DNA of 64,000 nucleotides from Antrihabitans stalagmiti (GTDB taxonomy: Bacteria > Actinomycetota > Actinomycetes > Mycobacteriales > Mycobacteriaceae): assembly GCF_016482825.1 (NCBI RefSeq), contig NZ_JAEMNV010000001.1, positions 248,001-312,000 of the forward strand, read 5' to 3'. The position numbers and the translations under genes are program-made. This document shows, piece by piece, positions 8,769 to 17,313 of this stretch (positions are counted from its first letter, which is position 1; each line of letters opens with the position of its first letter). The notes under the pieces are model-generated. The model saw only the letters and a list, made by a program, of their open reading frames with translations, searched no databases and was not told where the DNA came from.

Positions 8769-9724
8769 GTGGTGCCTCCGTATCGGTTGGTGTGCCATTG
8801 TGCGGGTCCGACGGGGCCGAGGGTTTGCGTCCCGGTCGGAGTTCTCATCGGAAGTACTGCGGAGCCGACGACAAGCGTGGCCCACGGGTCGAGCCGGACA
8901 CCGTGCTGCCAGCAAGCGAGGATCACAGCAGCCCAGCCGGCGTCCGACGTAGTGGCGACCTGCACCCCGTCGGCCGAATCCCGCACCGCCGCGGGCAGAT
9001 TCGCATCCCGGAGTTGCTCGCGAAGCACCGCTTCGGCATGAGCGCGATCGAAACTGCGTGAGGGACAATCGGTGTAGATCTCCGAGCCGAGGTGCCGTGC
9101 GTCGCCGCTACGGTCGGCGCCCCGGACGGACTCGGCAATGACGGCGGCACGGTCGGATTCGGTGAGGTAGACCCCGAGTTCCCGAAGAACATCCGCAGGC
9201 TCGTCGGCGGTGTGCACCATGTTCAACAGGTAGCTGCTGCCGCCGAGCAGGTGCCGTAGCTCGCCGGGACGTCGTTTCGACGGAGCGGTCGGTCCCTTGC
9301 GGTCGGTCAGTCGGACCGACGTCGGTACCTCGTCAGCTGTATCGGTGACCACGAGCAGCAGCGCGGACGAAATGTCGACCAGCAGCTCGGCAAGCCGCCG
9401 ACGTTCCGGTGATGCGATATTCCACTGGAAGTACCACAGCGCCCTCACCAGATGTCGGTCCGCGACGACCTTGCGTGCGCTGACGATACGAAAACTGTTC
9501 GCCTGCAACCACTCCACTGTCGGTTCGACGGCGCGGGCGGCGATGGCATCTGGTTTGAGAAACAGTAGACCGTGGCGATGCGCGAAGGTGTGCGCATCGA
9601 TGTCCAGCGTCGCGAGTTGGTCGGCGGTTTCGAGGTAGTAGGTGTCGTGGGTGTATGCAGCGGACTTCTCGGGCATGGTCGTGAGAGTGTCCAAGGGCGT
9701 TCTGTGGTCGGCGGTCACGGTCAT
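8765..9724 (-). CDS. Nucleoside-diphosphate-kinase-like protein with extra C-terminal domain
   Basis: A 319-residue protein whose residues 50-190 match the NDK fold. Visible matches are LLFLKPDAI (the KPD motif, 57-59), GPTAPSKRRPGELR (nucleotide-loop GPTxP and PGxLR, 144-157) and NMVHTADEP (active-site N-x-x-H, H171, then D). The phospho-accepting histidine is therefore kept, though the match is remote and the catalytic loop has T-A in place of G-S. The C-terminal 120 residues are unlike NDK and not recognised. It overlaps neighbours on both sides by 4 nt. It may phosphorylate a pathway intermediate rather than free nucleotides. Confidence 0.65.
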   Translation of the reverse strand: MTVTADHRTPLDTLTTMPEKSAAYTHDTYYLETADQLATLDIDAHTFAHRHGLLFLKPDAIAARAVEPTVEWLQANSFRIVSARKVVADRHLVRALWYFQWNIASPERRRLAELLVDISSALLLVVTDTADEVPTSVRLTDRKGPTAPSKRRPGELRHLLGGSSYLLNMVHTADEPADVLRELGVYLTESDRAAVIAESVRGADRSGDARHLGSEIYTDCPSRSFDRAHAEAVLREQLRDANLPAAVRDSADGVQVATTSDAGWAAVILACWQHGVRLDPWATLVVGSAVLPMRTPTGTQTLGPVGPAQWHTNRYGGTT

Positions 9725-10809
9725 TTCTCACCCAATCCGTGTTGCCGGAGGATCTGTTCGATCGAGGGCAGCGTGTCACCGAGGTAGCCGGTTTCGAGGC
9801 AGCTGTCGAGTAGCAGTCGTAGGTACTCCTGACCCGTTGCCGGTGCTTTGATGCCGAGAATGTCGGCCGTATTGGTGTACTCGAAAGCCGGTCGACGATC
9901 GAAATACGTTGTGTACAGCGAACCGATCCGCGTGAAGTACTCGCGCTCGTCACGACCTAGGTCGTCGACCGAAAACGTAGACGGCGGAACGAACTTCGCG
10001 ACAGCGAACGAGGGGTACTCGGCAAAGACGTCGGACACGTCCCGAAGCGAGAGCGCATCGCGCCCGACCGCATGGAACGTCGTACCGATGACGTCGTCGA
10101 TGTTGTGCACGACCGCGGTGATCACGTCCGCGACGTGATCGACAGGGACGAGCGCGAGCGTCGCGTCGTAACGTCCTGGCAGCGAACGCAGTTTGGCTTC
10201 GACGATCAGCTTCACGACCGGATACAGATTCTTGTGGTCGCGGATCGCGCCGTCGCTTGCCAGCCCGGTGACGATCGACGGGCGGACGACGGTTGCTCGC
10301 AAACCCCGGGTGATCGCCTCCTTGACAAGCAATTCCGCGCGGAACTTGCTGTTCTCGTAGTCGTTGCCGAAGCGTTGACCGGTGTCGAGTTCGCTTTCAC
10401 GAATCACACCGTTGCGGAGGCCGCACACGTACGCGGTACTGACGTAGACGAACGGAATGTCCCACTCGAGTGCCAGCGCGATCGCGTTGGCGGTGCCCGC
10501 AACGTTGAGTTCGTCGTACTCGGTTGTCGGCGCTCCGAAATCGGTTGTTGCGGCACAGTGCACGAGGCACGTCTGCGACCCGCCGAGTGCACGGCGAACG
10601 TTGTCCGAGAAACCGAACGACGGTCGGCGGACGTTTGCGTCGACAGTGTCGAATCGACTCGAATCGACGGTACTGCCGTCGTTGGCGACGAACGCCGAGT
10701 TGCTGTGCACCGCAGCGGTGACCGCGGTGCCCGCAGCGACGAGGCGAGCAAGGACCTCGACGCCGACCAGACCGCTTGCGCCCGTGAGCAGTACCTTGCC
10801 CGGCGTCAC
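9721..10809 (-). CDS. Extended SDR, thioester-reductase-like
   Basis: A 362-residue NAD(P)-dependent extended short-chain reductase. The Rossmann motif TGASGLVG is at residues 9-16 and the catalytic Y-E-N-S-K near residue 160, preceded by a conserved VSTAYVCG. The lysine-rich middle and the C-terminal substrate region resemble terminal reductase (R) domains of carboxylic acid reductases and NRPSs, which release carrier-bound acyl thioesters as aldehydes or alcohols. GTG start overlapping the ACP stop (GTGA). Next to the ACP and acyl-AMP ligase, reductive off-loading is the natural role; an epimerase/dehydratase role is the alternative. Confidence 0.8.
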   Translation of the reverse strand: MTPGKVLLTGASGLVGVEVLARLVAAGTAVTAAVHSNSAFVANDGSTVDSSRFDTVDANVRRPSFGFSDNVRRALGGSQTCLVHCAATTDFGAPTTEYDELNVAGTANAIALALEWDIPFVYVSTAYVCGLRNGVIRESELDTGQRFGNDYENSKFRAELLVKEAITRGLRATVVRPSIVTGLASDGAIRDHKNLYPVVKLIVEAKLRSLPGRYDATLALVPVDHVADVITAVVHNIDDVIGTTFHAVGRDALSLRDVSDVFAEYPSFAVAKFVPPSTFSVDDLGRDEREYFTRIGSLYTTYFDRRPAFEYTNTADILGIKAPATGQEYLRLLLDSCLETGYLGDTLPSIEQILRQHGLGEK

Positions 10810-11054
10810 TGTTCGACCTCCTTGGCCATGGTGTTGTCGATCAACGTCACAACCGCGCCCGCTGTACGCACCCCGGCGAGTTGCTCCGGCCGGAACGGGG
10901 GCAGCGAAAAGGCGCGCTCCAGTACCACTGTCAGCTCCATAAGCCGGAGCGAGTCGTATCCCAGGTCTTCGACGAGACGCTGATCGTCGGTGACGGTCGT
11001 CGGACGGCTCGGTGCCATCGATGCGACCAGGCTGCGAACGGTGTCGTCGGTCAT
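10806..11054 (-). CDS. Acyl carrier protein
   Basis: An 82-residue four-helix carrier protein. The phosphopantetheine site is LGYDSLRLMEL, the canonical D-S-L motif at the start of helix II. ATG at 11054 overlaps the stop of the acyl-AMP ligase gene (ATGA), and its own stop overlaps the reductase start (GTGA). It is the presumed acceptor of the acyl group activated by the upstream ligase. It is a dedicated ACP and not the FAS-II AcpM, because it lies inside a secondary-metabolite operon. Confidence 0.88.
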   Translation of the reverse strand: MTDDTVRSLVASMAPSRPTTVTDDQRLVEDLGYDSLRLMELTVVLERAFSLPPFRPEQLAGVRTAGAVVTLIDNTMAKEVEQ

Positions 11055-14000
11055 CGGCTTTCCTTCGCAGCGGTGGTGTTTTCGGAGACGGTGTGCGGCT
11101 GAATGCCGCCGGACTCGAGCAGGTCTCGCGCCTCGTCGATCGGTAGACGGCTGTTCAGGTAGCCGCCGAGGCGGAGCCAGTCGTAGCAGATGTCCAGTGT
11201 CGCGCGCCATTGCTCACGGGAGGCGAACGACGAAGGGAAGTCGCTGCCGTTCGCGATCTCACGAACGGAGTCCAGCAACTCGTCGAGGACAGCGAGATCG
11301 GTCTGCGCCGAATCGGCTGCGGTCGACTGCGGTGCGAAGCGCAGTCGTTGCGCCCGGTCGAGGCGTTCGAGCAATTCGTCGCGTTGCGGACCGGCCGGAA
11401 GCAGCCGCCGAATGGTCGTGCTCGGTGCAACATCTGCGGGAAGTGGATGTATACCGAACGCGGACAACACAACCCGTGTGCACATGGCGATCAGGCGATG
11501 CGCTGCAATGCCTGCGACCTGCCATTGGGAGTTCTTGATCGCTCCCGTGAGGTCTTCGCGGGCGTTCTCGGCTACGACGTTCGACCAGATCAGGGTGAGC
11601 GCCGCTTCGGCGAATCGCTGTGCAGGCAGTGGCGATAGCGTGGCGTGCTCGCCAGGAGTCCTTGCGGCACCGGCAATTCCGAGTGCGGGGACTGCGGTGC
11701 CGGGTGGCGGTGTGTACGGCGCGACGCCGTCGCACATCGCCAGTGCAGGTTCGATCGAACCTGCTCCGTGCCACCGTAGCCCGACGAAGCCGAGGCGTAG
11801 GAACTCGGCGAGCTCGCTTCGAACATCGCTGGGCGACCGGGCGATCACGGCTGCGAGGGACTGGCCGAAGACAACCGATCGCCACGCGGCGGCCGCGTGG
11901 TCGGACAGACCGAATACGTCACGTCGGTCCCGCACCACGTGCAGTCGCGAGCCGATCGGCCAGGTTGTGATGTCCGAAATTCGCCGTAGTCGAACAAGAT
12001 TCGGGTCGTTCGGCACTGCAGGACCACCGGCTGCGACAGCGACGTCGAGTACACGATCGAGATAGGACTCCGCAGTGGAGCTGTCGGACATCAGGTCCCG
12101 ATACGCGTCGATCAGCGGGTCGGGACCGATTCGGTCGAGCTGATGCGGAAGCCACTTCGATTCCAGATAGCCTTCGCCACGCGTTGCTGCCCAGGCCTTC
12201 AGCTGTTGGGTGAGGCCGTCACGAGCCCAGTCGCCGGCCTCCTCGCGCGCACCGAGGGCGTCGAGCGCCACGGCATAGCGGAGCGCCTGTGTGGCACGTT
12301 CGGTCCACCAGGCGCTGATCGCGACGGTGAACTCGTTGTACGGGAGAATGTTCCGGACAGCGTCGATGTCGACGTCGCCGGCCTGAACGATTCGGGCACG
12401 GTGAAAACGCTGTACCCGATTGAGCGTGTCTTCGTCGAGTTGCCCCGCTGCCAGGCGTTCGACTTGCCCACGCAGCTGTGCCAGTGACCGGGTGCGGATT
12501 TCGACGCGTCTGCCGTCGATGAACAACACCGTTGGCATGGTCGGCATCGGCTCGTCGCCGGGGGAGACGATCAGAAAGTCGATGTCGGACCCGTCGTTGC
12601 CGAAGCCTTCGGCGATGGAGCCTTCCAACAGGACTGTGCAGTTCGGCGGTACCGACACCAGTTCGGCTGCGCGGTCGAGCAACTCGCGGATGTAGTCGAT
12701 CGACAGGATCAGGTTGTCGTCGGTCTCGAGCACCCCGGCGGTGAGCAGTTGCCACATGTGCCGACGCCGCGGCTTGCCACTCGACGTGCGACGGATCAGT
12801 CCACGCCGGCCGGTGACAACCCTGACCCGGCTCCCGCCGATCGCGGCATTCGCAGCGTGGCGTGCCTGCTCGACAAAGTCGGCATCGTGACCTTCGGATC
12901 GACGTTCGACGAACAGGACGATCTCGGCTACGTCGGGGATCGCAACTGCCGCAATGTTTCCGCGGGAGATCCCGAGGCTGTCGGCGACGCGAGCCTCCAC
13001 GTCTTCCATGAACACCGACCGGCCCATGACCTTGGTACTCGTACCCATTCGACCGAAGACGAACAGCTCACCGGCGCAGAGGAATCCGGCATCTCCGGTG
13101 TGCAGTCGACCGTCCACGAACCGCGTCGTCGCGGTAGCTGCGTCGCCGGTGTAGCCACGGGCAACCGACGAACCTTCGACGACAACTTCGCCGAGGTGGC
13201 CATCGGGTAGCGGCGTTCCATCGGTGTCGACGATGGTGACCGTCGACGCGGCTGTGGTGGAGCCGAGGCCGGTCGTCCACCCGCTGCCCTCGATCTCGTC
13301 GCCGTCCGACAGTTCGCGACGTTCGAGAACGTCGACAGCGGAACCGAAGCGGAGCGTCGACGAATCGATACGCACCGCCTGCAGAGGCGCCGACCGCGAC
13401 GACGACGTGACAAGCAACGTCGCCTCGGCGAGTCCGTACGCCATCGTGAACGTCGACAGGCGGAAACCGTTGCCGCCGAGCAATGCCGAGAAGGCAAGGG
13501 CGTCGGCGGCGGGAACTGGCTCGGAGCCGATGACCAACGATCGCCAGCCCGAGAGATCGATGCCACGCAGCTGTTCGGAGTCGACCCTGCGTCCGATGTA
13601 GCCGAGCGCGAAAGCGGGAGAGGGTGAATGCTGGGCGTACTGCATGGCTTGCAGCCACCGAGCGGGGTCGCGGACGAACTGGTCCGGTCGCATGAGGTAG
13701 AGGTCGCCCTGCCGTGCGACGGCCGTCAGCAATGCGCCGATCAAGCCCATGTCGTGATAGAGCGGCAGCCAGGATGCGATGGCATCGCCTTCGCGCCAAC
13801 CGATCACGTCGCAGATCATGTCGATGTTGGCGTCGAGATTGTCCCACCCGACCTGCACGCCACGTGGCGTCGCCGTCGAGCCGGAGGTGAATTGCACGAG
13901 GCAGTGTTCGCCGGCCGGTGCGATCGCTGCAATGGGCTCGGCCGCGGCGACCGTTGCGTCGTCGAGCACCAACGCAGCGTCGGTCCTGCCCGCCGCCGCC

Positions 14001-14395
14001 ATTGCGGCCGCAACCAGATCGACGACATCGGGGGAGGTCACCACGACCCGTGGCGCCGCCTGCGCAAGGATGCCGGACAAGTGCTCGGTATAGCGTTCGA
14101 GATCCTCGAACATCGGCGGCGAGATCGGCGTGAACGCGCCACCGGCGGACCATGTTCCGTAGAACGCGGCGATGCACAGCGCAGTTGTCGGTAGTACTAC
14201 ACACGCGCTGTCACCTGCAACGAATCCACGCCCCCGCAGCAACGACGCCACTCGGCGTGACCTGTCGGCCAGCTCGGCATAGGTATGGAATGCCCATCCG
14301 TCCGACTCGTCGGCGAGGTGCACACCGTGCCCGTCCGCAGGTGCTGTGAGCCAGTGGCGCAGCGCCGTTTCGGAACGGGACGTCGCGGCGGTCAT
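11051..14395 (-). CDS. Fatty-acyl-AMP ligase fused to nucleotidyltransferase and PqqD-like domains
   Basis: A 1114-residue multidomain protein. Residues 1-550 form an acyl-adenylating ligase: P-loop TSGSTATPRG (170-179), FAAL hallmark LPLYHDMGLIG (210-220), AYGLAEATLLVT (319-330), HTGDAG (432-437) and the C-terminal catalytic lysine region SSGKPRRR (538-545). Residues about 565-640 hold a minimal nucleotidyltransferase signature, GSIAEGFGNDGSDIDFLIV (592-610), with VEIR giving a third acidic residue. A helical region follows, then residues 808-875 look like a PqqD-type winged helix (FGLSDHAAAAW). The remaining 240 residues are unassigned. This domain order is unusual. The ligase should load the downstream ACP; the nucleotidyltransferase target is unknown. 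Confidence 0.8.
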   Translation of the reverse strand: MTAATSRSETALRHWLTAPADGHGVHLADESDGWAFHTYAELADRSRRVASLLRGRGFVAGDSACVVLPTTALCIAAFYGTWSAGGAFTPISPPMFEDLERYTEHLSGILAQAAPRVVVTSPDVVDLVAAAMAAAGRTDAALVLDDATVAAAEPIAAIAPAGEHCLVQFTSGSTATPRGVQVGWDNLDANIDMICDVIGWREGDAIASWLPLYHDMGLIGALLTAVARQGDLYLMRPDQFVRDPARWLQAMQYAQHSPSPAFALGYIGRRVDSEQLRGIDLSGWRSLVIGSEPVPAADALAFSALLGGNGFRLSTFTMAYGLAEATLLVTSSSRSAPLQAVRIDSSTLRFGSAVDVLERRELSDGDEIEGSGWTTGLGSTTAASTVTIVDTDGTPLPDGHLGEVVVEGSSVARGYTGDAATATTRFVDGRLHTGDAGFLCAGELFVFGRMGTSTKVMGRSVFMEDVEARVADSLGISRGNIAAVAIPDVAEIVLFVERRSEGHDADFVEQARHAANAAIGGSRVRVVTGRRGLIRRTSSGKPRRRHMWQLLTAGVLETDDNLILSIDYIRELLDRAAELVSVPPNCTVLLEGSIAEGFGNDGSDIDFLIVSPGDEPMPTMPTVLFIDGRRVEIRTRSLAQLRGQVERLAAGQLDEDTLNRVQRFHRARIVQAGDVDIDAVRNILPYNEFTVAISAWWTERATQALRYAVALDALGAREEAGDWARDGLTQQLKAWAATRGEGYLESKWLPHQLDRIGPDPLIDAYRDLMSDSSTAESYLDRVLDVAVAAGGPAVPNDPNLVRLRRISDITTWPIGSRLHVVRDRRDVFGLSDHAAAAWRSVVFGQSLAAVIARSPSDVRSELAEFLRLGFVGLRWHGAGSIEPALAMCDGVAPYTPPPGTAVPALGIAGAARTPGEHATLSPLPAQRFAEAALTLIWSNVVAENAREDLTGAIKNSQWQVAGIAAHRLIAMCTRVVLSAFGIHPLPADVAPSTTIRRLLPAGPQRDELLERLDRAQRLRFAPQSTAADSAQTDLAVLDELLDSVREIANGSDFPSSFASREQWRATLDICYDWLRLGGYLNSRLPIDEARDLLESGGIQPHTVSENTTAAKESR

Positions 14396-17112
14396 TCCGC
14401 TTCTCCGGTGATGATGCGCACCGTGCCACCGGCGCCGTCGATCTCGATCGTCATGCCCGTTCGAACGAGGGTCGTGACGTCCTTGACCTGAACGACGGTC
14501 GGAATCCCGAGCTCGCGCGCAACGATTGCGACGTGGGTCAGCGGACTGCCGCGTTCGATCACAAGAGCAGACGCGGACGGCAGCGCCGCCACCCAACCCG
14601 GATCGGTCCGATAGGCGATCAGGATGCCGCCGGCAACGTCGCGCGGCTCGGTGACGACCACCGCCGTTCCTCGTACGACGCCTGCCGCCGACGGTGTGCC
14701 ACGCAGAACCGAGCCGGTCTTCGCTGATTCTTTGTCGTGCACCGGGATCCAGCCCTGTGCCGTCAGCTCGGCGTCGCTCAGCGCAGGACCATGCGTCGTG
14801 AATCGTGACGGCGCAACCAGTTCCGCGTCCACGAGGCGCTGAGCTTTGCGAGCTGCAACCAGTCCGGCGAGCTCGGTGACGTCGGTGGTTCCCTCGTAGC
14901 AGCCGTGCAACTCGTCGAGCCGGAGGTAGAACACATCGGAGAACTCGTCGAGGACGCCGCGAGCGGTGAGGTCGCGGCCCATCGCGCGGATCATGCGCTT
15001 GACCATGCCGAAGGCGCGAGTTCTGCAGAAGCGCAACCGTTCCCGGTTGGCGAGCGCACGGCTGGTCTTGCTGCGTAGTGCCTCGTAGATCCTGCGGCGA
15101 ACCCCATCGAGCCGCTCGTCGAGATAGGTGTCGGCATCGTTGCGACGACTCAGTGGCGCATCCGGCATGGCGCTGCGCAGCATGACGAACAGGCTCGCCG
15201 GATCCTCACGGAGATCGGGTGTCTCTAGCTTGAGCTCGTCGAGACTGCGGTACCCGAATCTGCTGATGTAGTCGTCGACCTGTGCGGCGAAATCCTGCCA
15301 CGCCGGGCTCGACGACTTCGCCGCCTGCAGCGCCCCGTACGCCTCGTCCGGGAGAGTTGTATTGATGAACTCCGTCAATGCGGGGTCAGCTCGAACGAAG
15401 CGTGCCAATTCCGCCATCACCCGTGCGGGTTCGGCGGATTCGACGTCGGAACCCGGGCTGACGACGGCGTAGGTGAACCATTCCGGCGTGTCACGCAGGA
15501 AAAGTTTGGTGAGCGCGAACAACATTCCCGACGACGTCAGCAAGATCGCGTCGAGCACCATCATCGGTCCCCAGCGGTCGACCAGATCGCGTTCGCAGCG
15601 CCGGTACCGTGCGTAGACCTCGTCTCCCGACAGTGCGTTGTAGTCGATCGCCTCGTACTCGTCGTACACGCGGTAGAACTCGGTCATGAATCGCTCTGTT
15701 TTGCGGTCGATCTCGGCGAACCGCTTGATGTAGGTCGCGGTGGTGACGGTCCGCGCGACCACACGGCGGGCAACGGAGTCGAACACGAACGGCCGCAATG
15801 TTTTCGCGATGTCGTCGTCGAGGTTCTCGTCGACGCCGAGGGCAACTTCGAGGACCCGGCGATTCAACGGATAGCCGGGAGCGATCCCGACCATCCGATA
15901 CCAGTGCAGCAGGTTGTAGTACACGCGACCGTGGAAGTAGCCGAGCATCGCGGGCGTCCACTCGTCGAGCTGGCGAAGCTCGTTGCGCGACACCCGAAGC
16001 GAGCGCGCGTAGCTGCGGTAGACACGTCCGTAGACGTCGGACGCCGTTGTGAAGGTGAGCGGCGAGCTGATCCCGCTGAAGCTCTCGATGATGTTGGAGT
16101 TGTCCCAGATTCGCATCGCGTCGTCGGTCACGGTCTCGGCAGCACCGCGTACGACACCGGACTCGGGGGAAACGACATCGTGCAGGGTCGTGATCGGGCG
16201 AGCCTGGACAACCCAGACGGCCGCGCCGTCGCTCACCCACTCGATATCGAGGGGACGGGTGTCGAACGATTCGATCGCGATGCCGAGCTGGACCAGTTCG
16301 GCGATTTCGACGTCCGACAACGACGGTTCGTTGCGCAGTTGCTCGGGAACGGGCGTCACGGTGCAGCCGTCGTCCGTCGCGGGCAGGTACTGCTCGGTCT
16401 TGTCGCCGACGACCCGGTCGAGTATCACGCCTGTGGCTCTGTCCACACGGACGTAGTCGGCATCGACGGCACCGGAAACCAGCCCTTCGCCGAGGCCGTA
16501 GACCGAACTGACTGCGACAACGTCGCGTGCGCCCGAGATCGGATCGGCGGTGAAGACGACACCGCTGGCCTTGGCCGATACGAGTTGCTGAACGATTACC
16601 GCAATACCGACATTCGATATCGGGGCGCCGTGTGTGAACAAATACCCGACCGAACGGTTCGAATAAGCCGATGCCCAACAACGCTGGACGCCACGCTGCA
16701 CAGCGGCGAAATCGTTGACATTCAAATAGGAATCGAATTGACCCGCGTGCGACAACGCTGCGCCGTCTTCGGCAGCGCCGGACGATCGGACCGCGACGGC
16801 CCCGCCGCCGACCTCGGTGTAGGCGCGATCGACGAGCGCGCGGATCGCTTCCGGCAGTTCGGCATCCGTTATCCGCTGCCGCAGCGCTGTTGCCAGCCGC
16901 AGCGCCTCGTCTAGATCGGTTGCAGCGCATAGTGTTTCGAGATCAGCGTCCAGGCCGTTCGCGGTCATGAACGCGCCGAACACGTCGACGCCGAGCACAG
17001 CCCAATTCGGCACGCGAAACCCGTTGGAGGTCAACGTATGCAGGCCACGGGCCTTGCCTCCAGCGAGTTCGCCTACCAATTCGGCCGTCGACGTGGCCAC
17101 CAAAATCTGCAA
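14392..17112 (-). CDS. PEP-synthase / rifampin-phosphotransferase-like dikinase
   Basis: A 906-residue three-part enzyme. The N-terminal ATP-grasp region (about 1-320) has GGKARGLHTL and AVRSSGAAEDGAALSHAGQF, as in PEP synthase and pyruvate phosphate dikinase. A long helical middle part (330-770) resembles the substrate domain of rifampin phosphotransferase rather than the TIM barrel of PEP synthase. The C-terminal swivelling domain carries the phospho-histidine H860 in GSPLTHVAIVARELGIP. TTG start at 17112 with GGAGGG eight bases upstream. First gene of the eight-gene operon. It likely transfers the beta-phosphate of ATP through H860 to a small hydroxylated substrate of the pathway. Confidence 0.82.
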   Translation of the reverse strand: MQILVATSTAELVGELAGGKARGLHTLTSNGFRVPNWAVLGVDVFGAFMTANGLDADLETLCAATDLDEALRLATALRQRITDAELPEAIRALVDRAYTEVGGGAVAVRSSGAAEDGAALSHAGQFDSYLNVNDFAAVQRGVQRCWASAYSNRSVGYLFTHGAPISNVGIAVIVQQLVSAKASGVVFTADPISGARDVVAVSSVYGLGEGLVSGAVDADYVRVDRATGVILDRVVGDKTEQYLPATDDGCTVTPVPEQLRNEPSLSDVEIAELVQLGIAIESFDTRPLDIEWVSDGAAVWVVQARPITTLHDVVSPESGVVRGAAETVTDDAMRIWDNSNIIESFSGISSPLTFTTASDVYGRVYRSYARSLRVSRNELRQLDEWTPAMLGYFHGRVYYNLLHWYRMVGIAPGYPLNRRVLEVALGVDENLDDDIAKTLRPFVFDSVARRVVARTVTTATYIKRFAEIDRKTERFMTEFYRVYDEYEAIDYNALSGDEVYARYRRCERDLVDRWGPMMVLDAILLTSSGMLFALTKLFLRDTPEWFTYAVVSPGSDVESAEPARVMAELARFVRADPALTEFINTTLPDEAYGALQAAKSSSPAWQDFAAQVDDYISRFGYRSLDELKLETPDLREDPASLFVMLRSAMPDAPLSRRNDADTYLDERLDGVRRRIYEALRSKTSRALANRERLRFCRTRAFGMVKRMIRAMGRDLTARGVLDEFSDVFYLRLDELHGCYEGTTDVTELAGLVAARKAQRLVDAELVAPSRFTTHGPALSDAELTAQGWIPVHDKESAKTGSVLRGTPSAAGVVRGTAVVVTEPRDVAGGILIAYRTDPGWVAALPSASALVIERGSPLTHVAIVARELGIPTVVQVKDVTTLVRTGMTIEIDGAGGTVRIITGEAE

Positions 17113-17313
17113 AAGTCACCCTCCCCGAGGCTTTTGGCAACGATGCCCCTATTTCTATGGGCACAGCGCCGAAAGAACGATTTCTATGTTCGATATCGCA
17201 GCTAATCGCATAAACGCAACATTGTCATCACCGACACCCGTACGGCGCGTCGGCGCAACGCGCACAATGGAGGAACCTGTCGGTCGTCGCGACCGGCCTG
17301 GAGGAGGTATCGG
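17113..17313. promoter_or_regulatory. Divergent control region upstream of the biosynthetic operon
   Basis: A 201-bp gap between the operon and a divergent unknown gene, more A+T-rich than its surroundings at 17145-17225. It holds TGCCC-N10-GGGCA (17144-17163) and a direct repeat ATTTCTATG at 17151 and 17180, 29 bp apart. These could be regulator sites for the operon; no promoter boxes can be set with confidence. Confidence 0.35.

Noticed and set aside
17176-17192. LexA/SOS-like GAAC-N9-GTTC
   Set aside because: Only 4-bp arms; does not match the actinobacterial SOS box TCGAAC-N4-GTTCGA.
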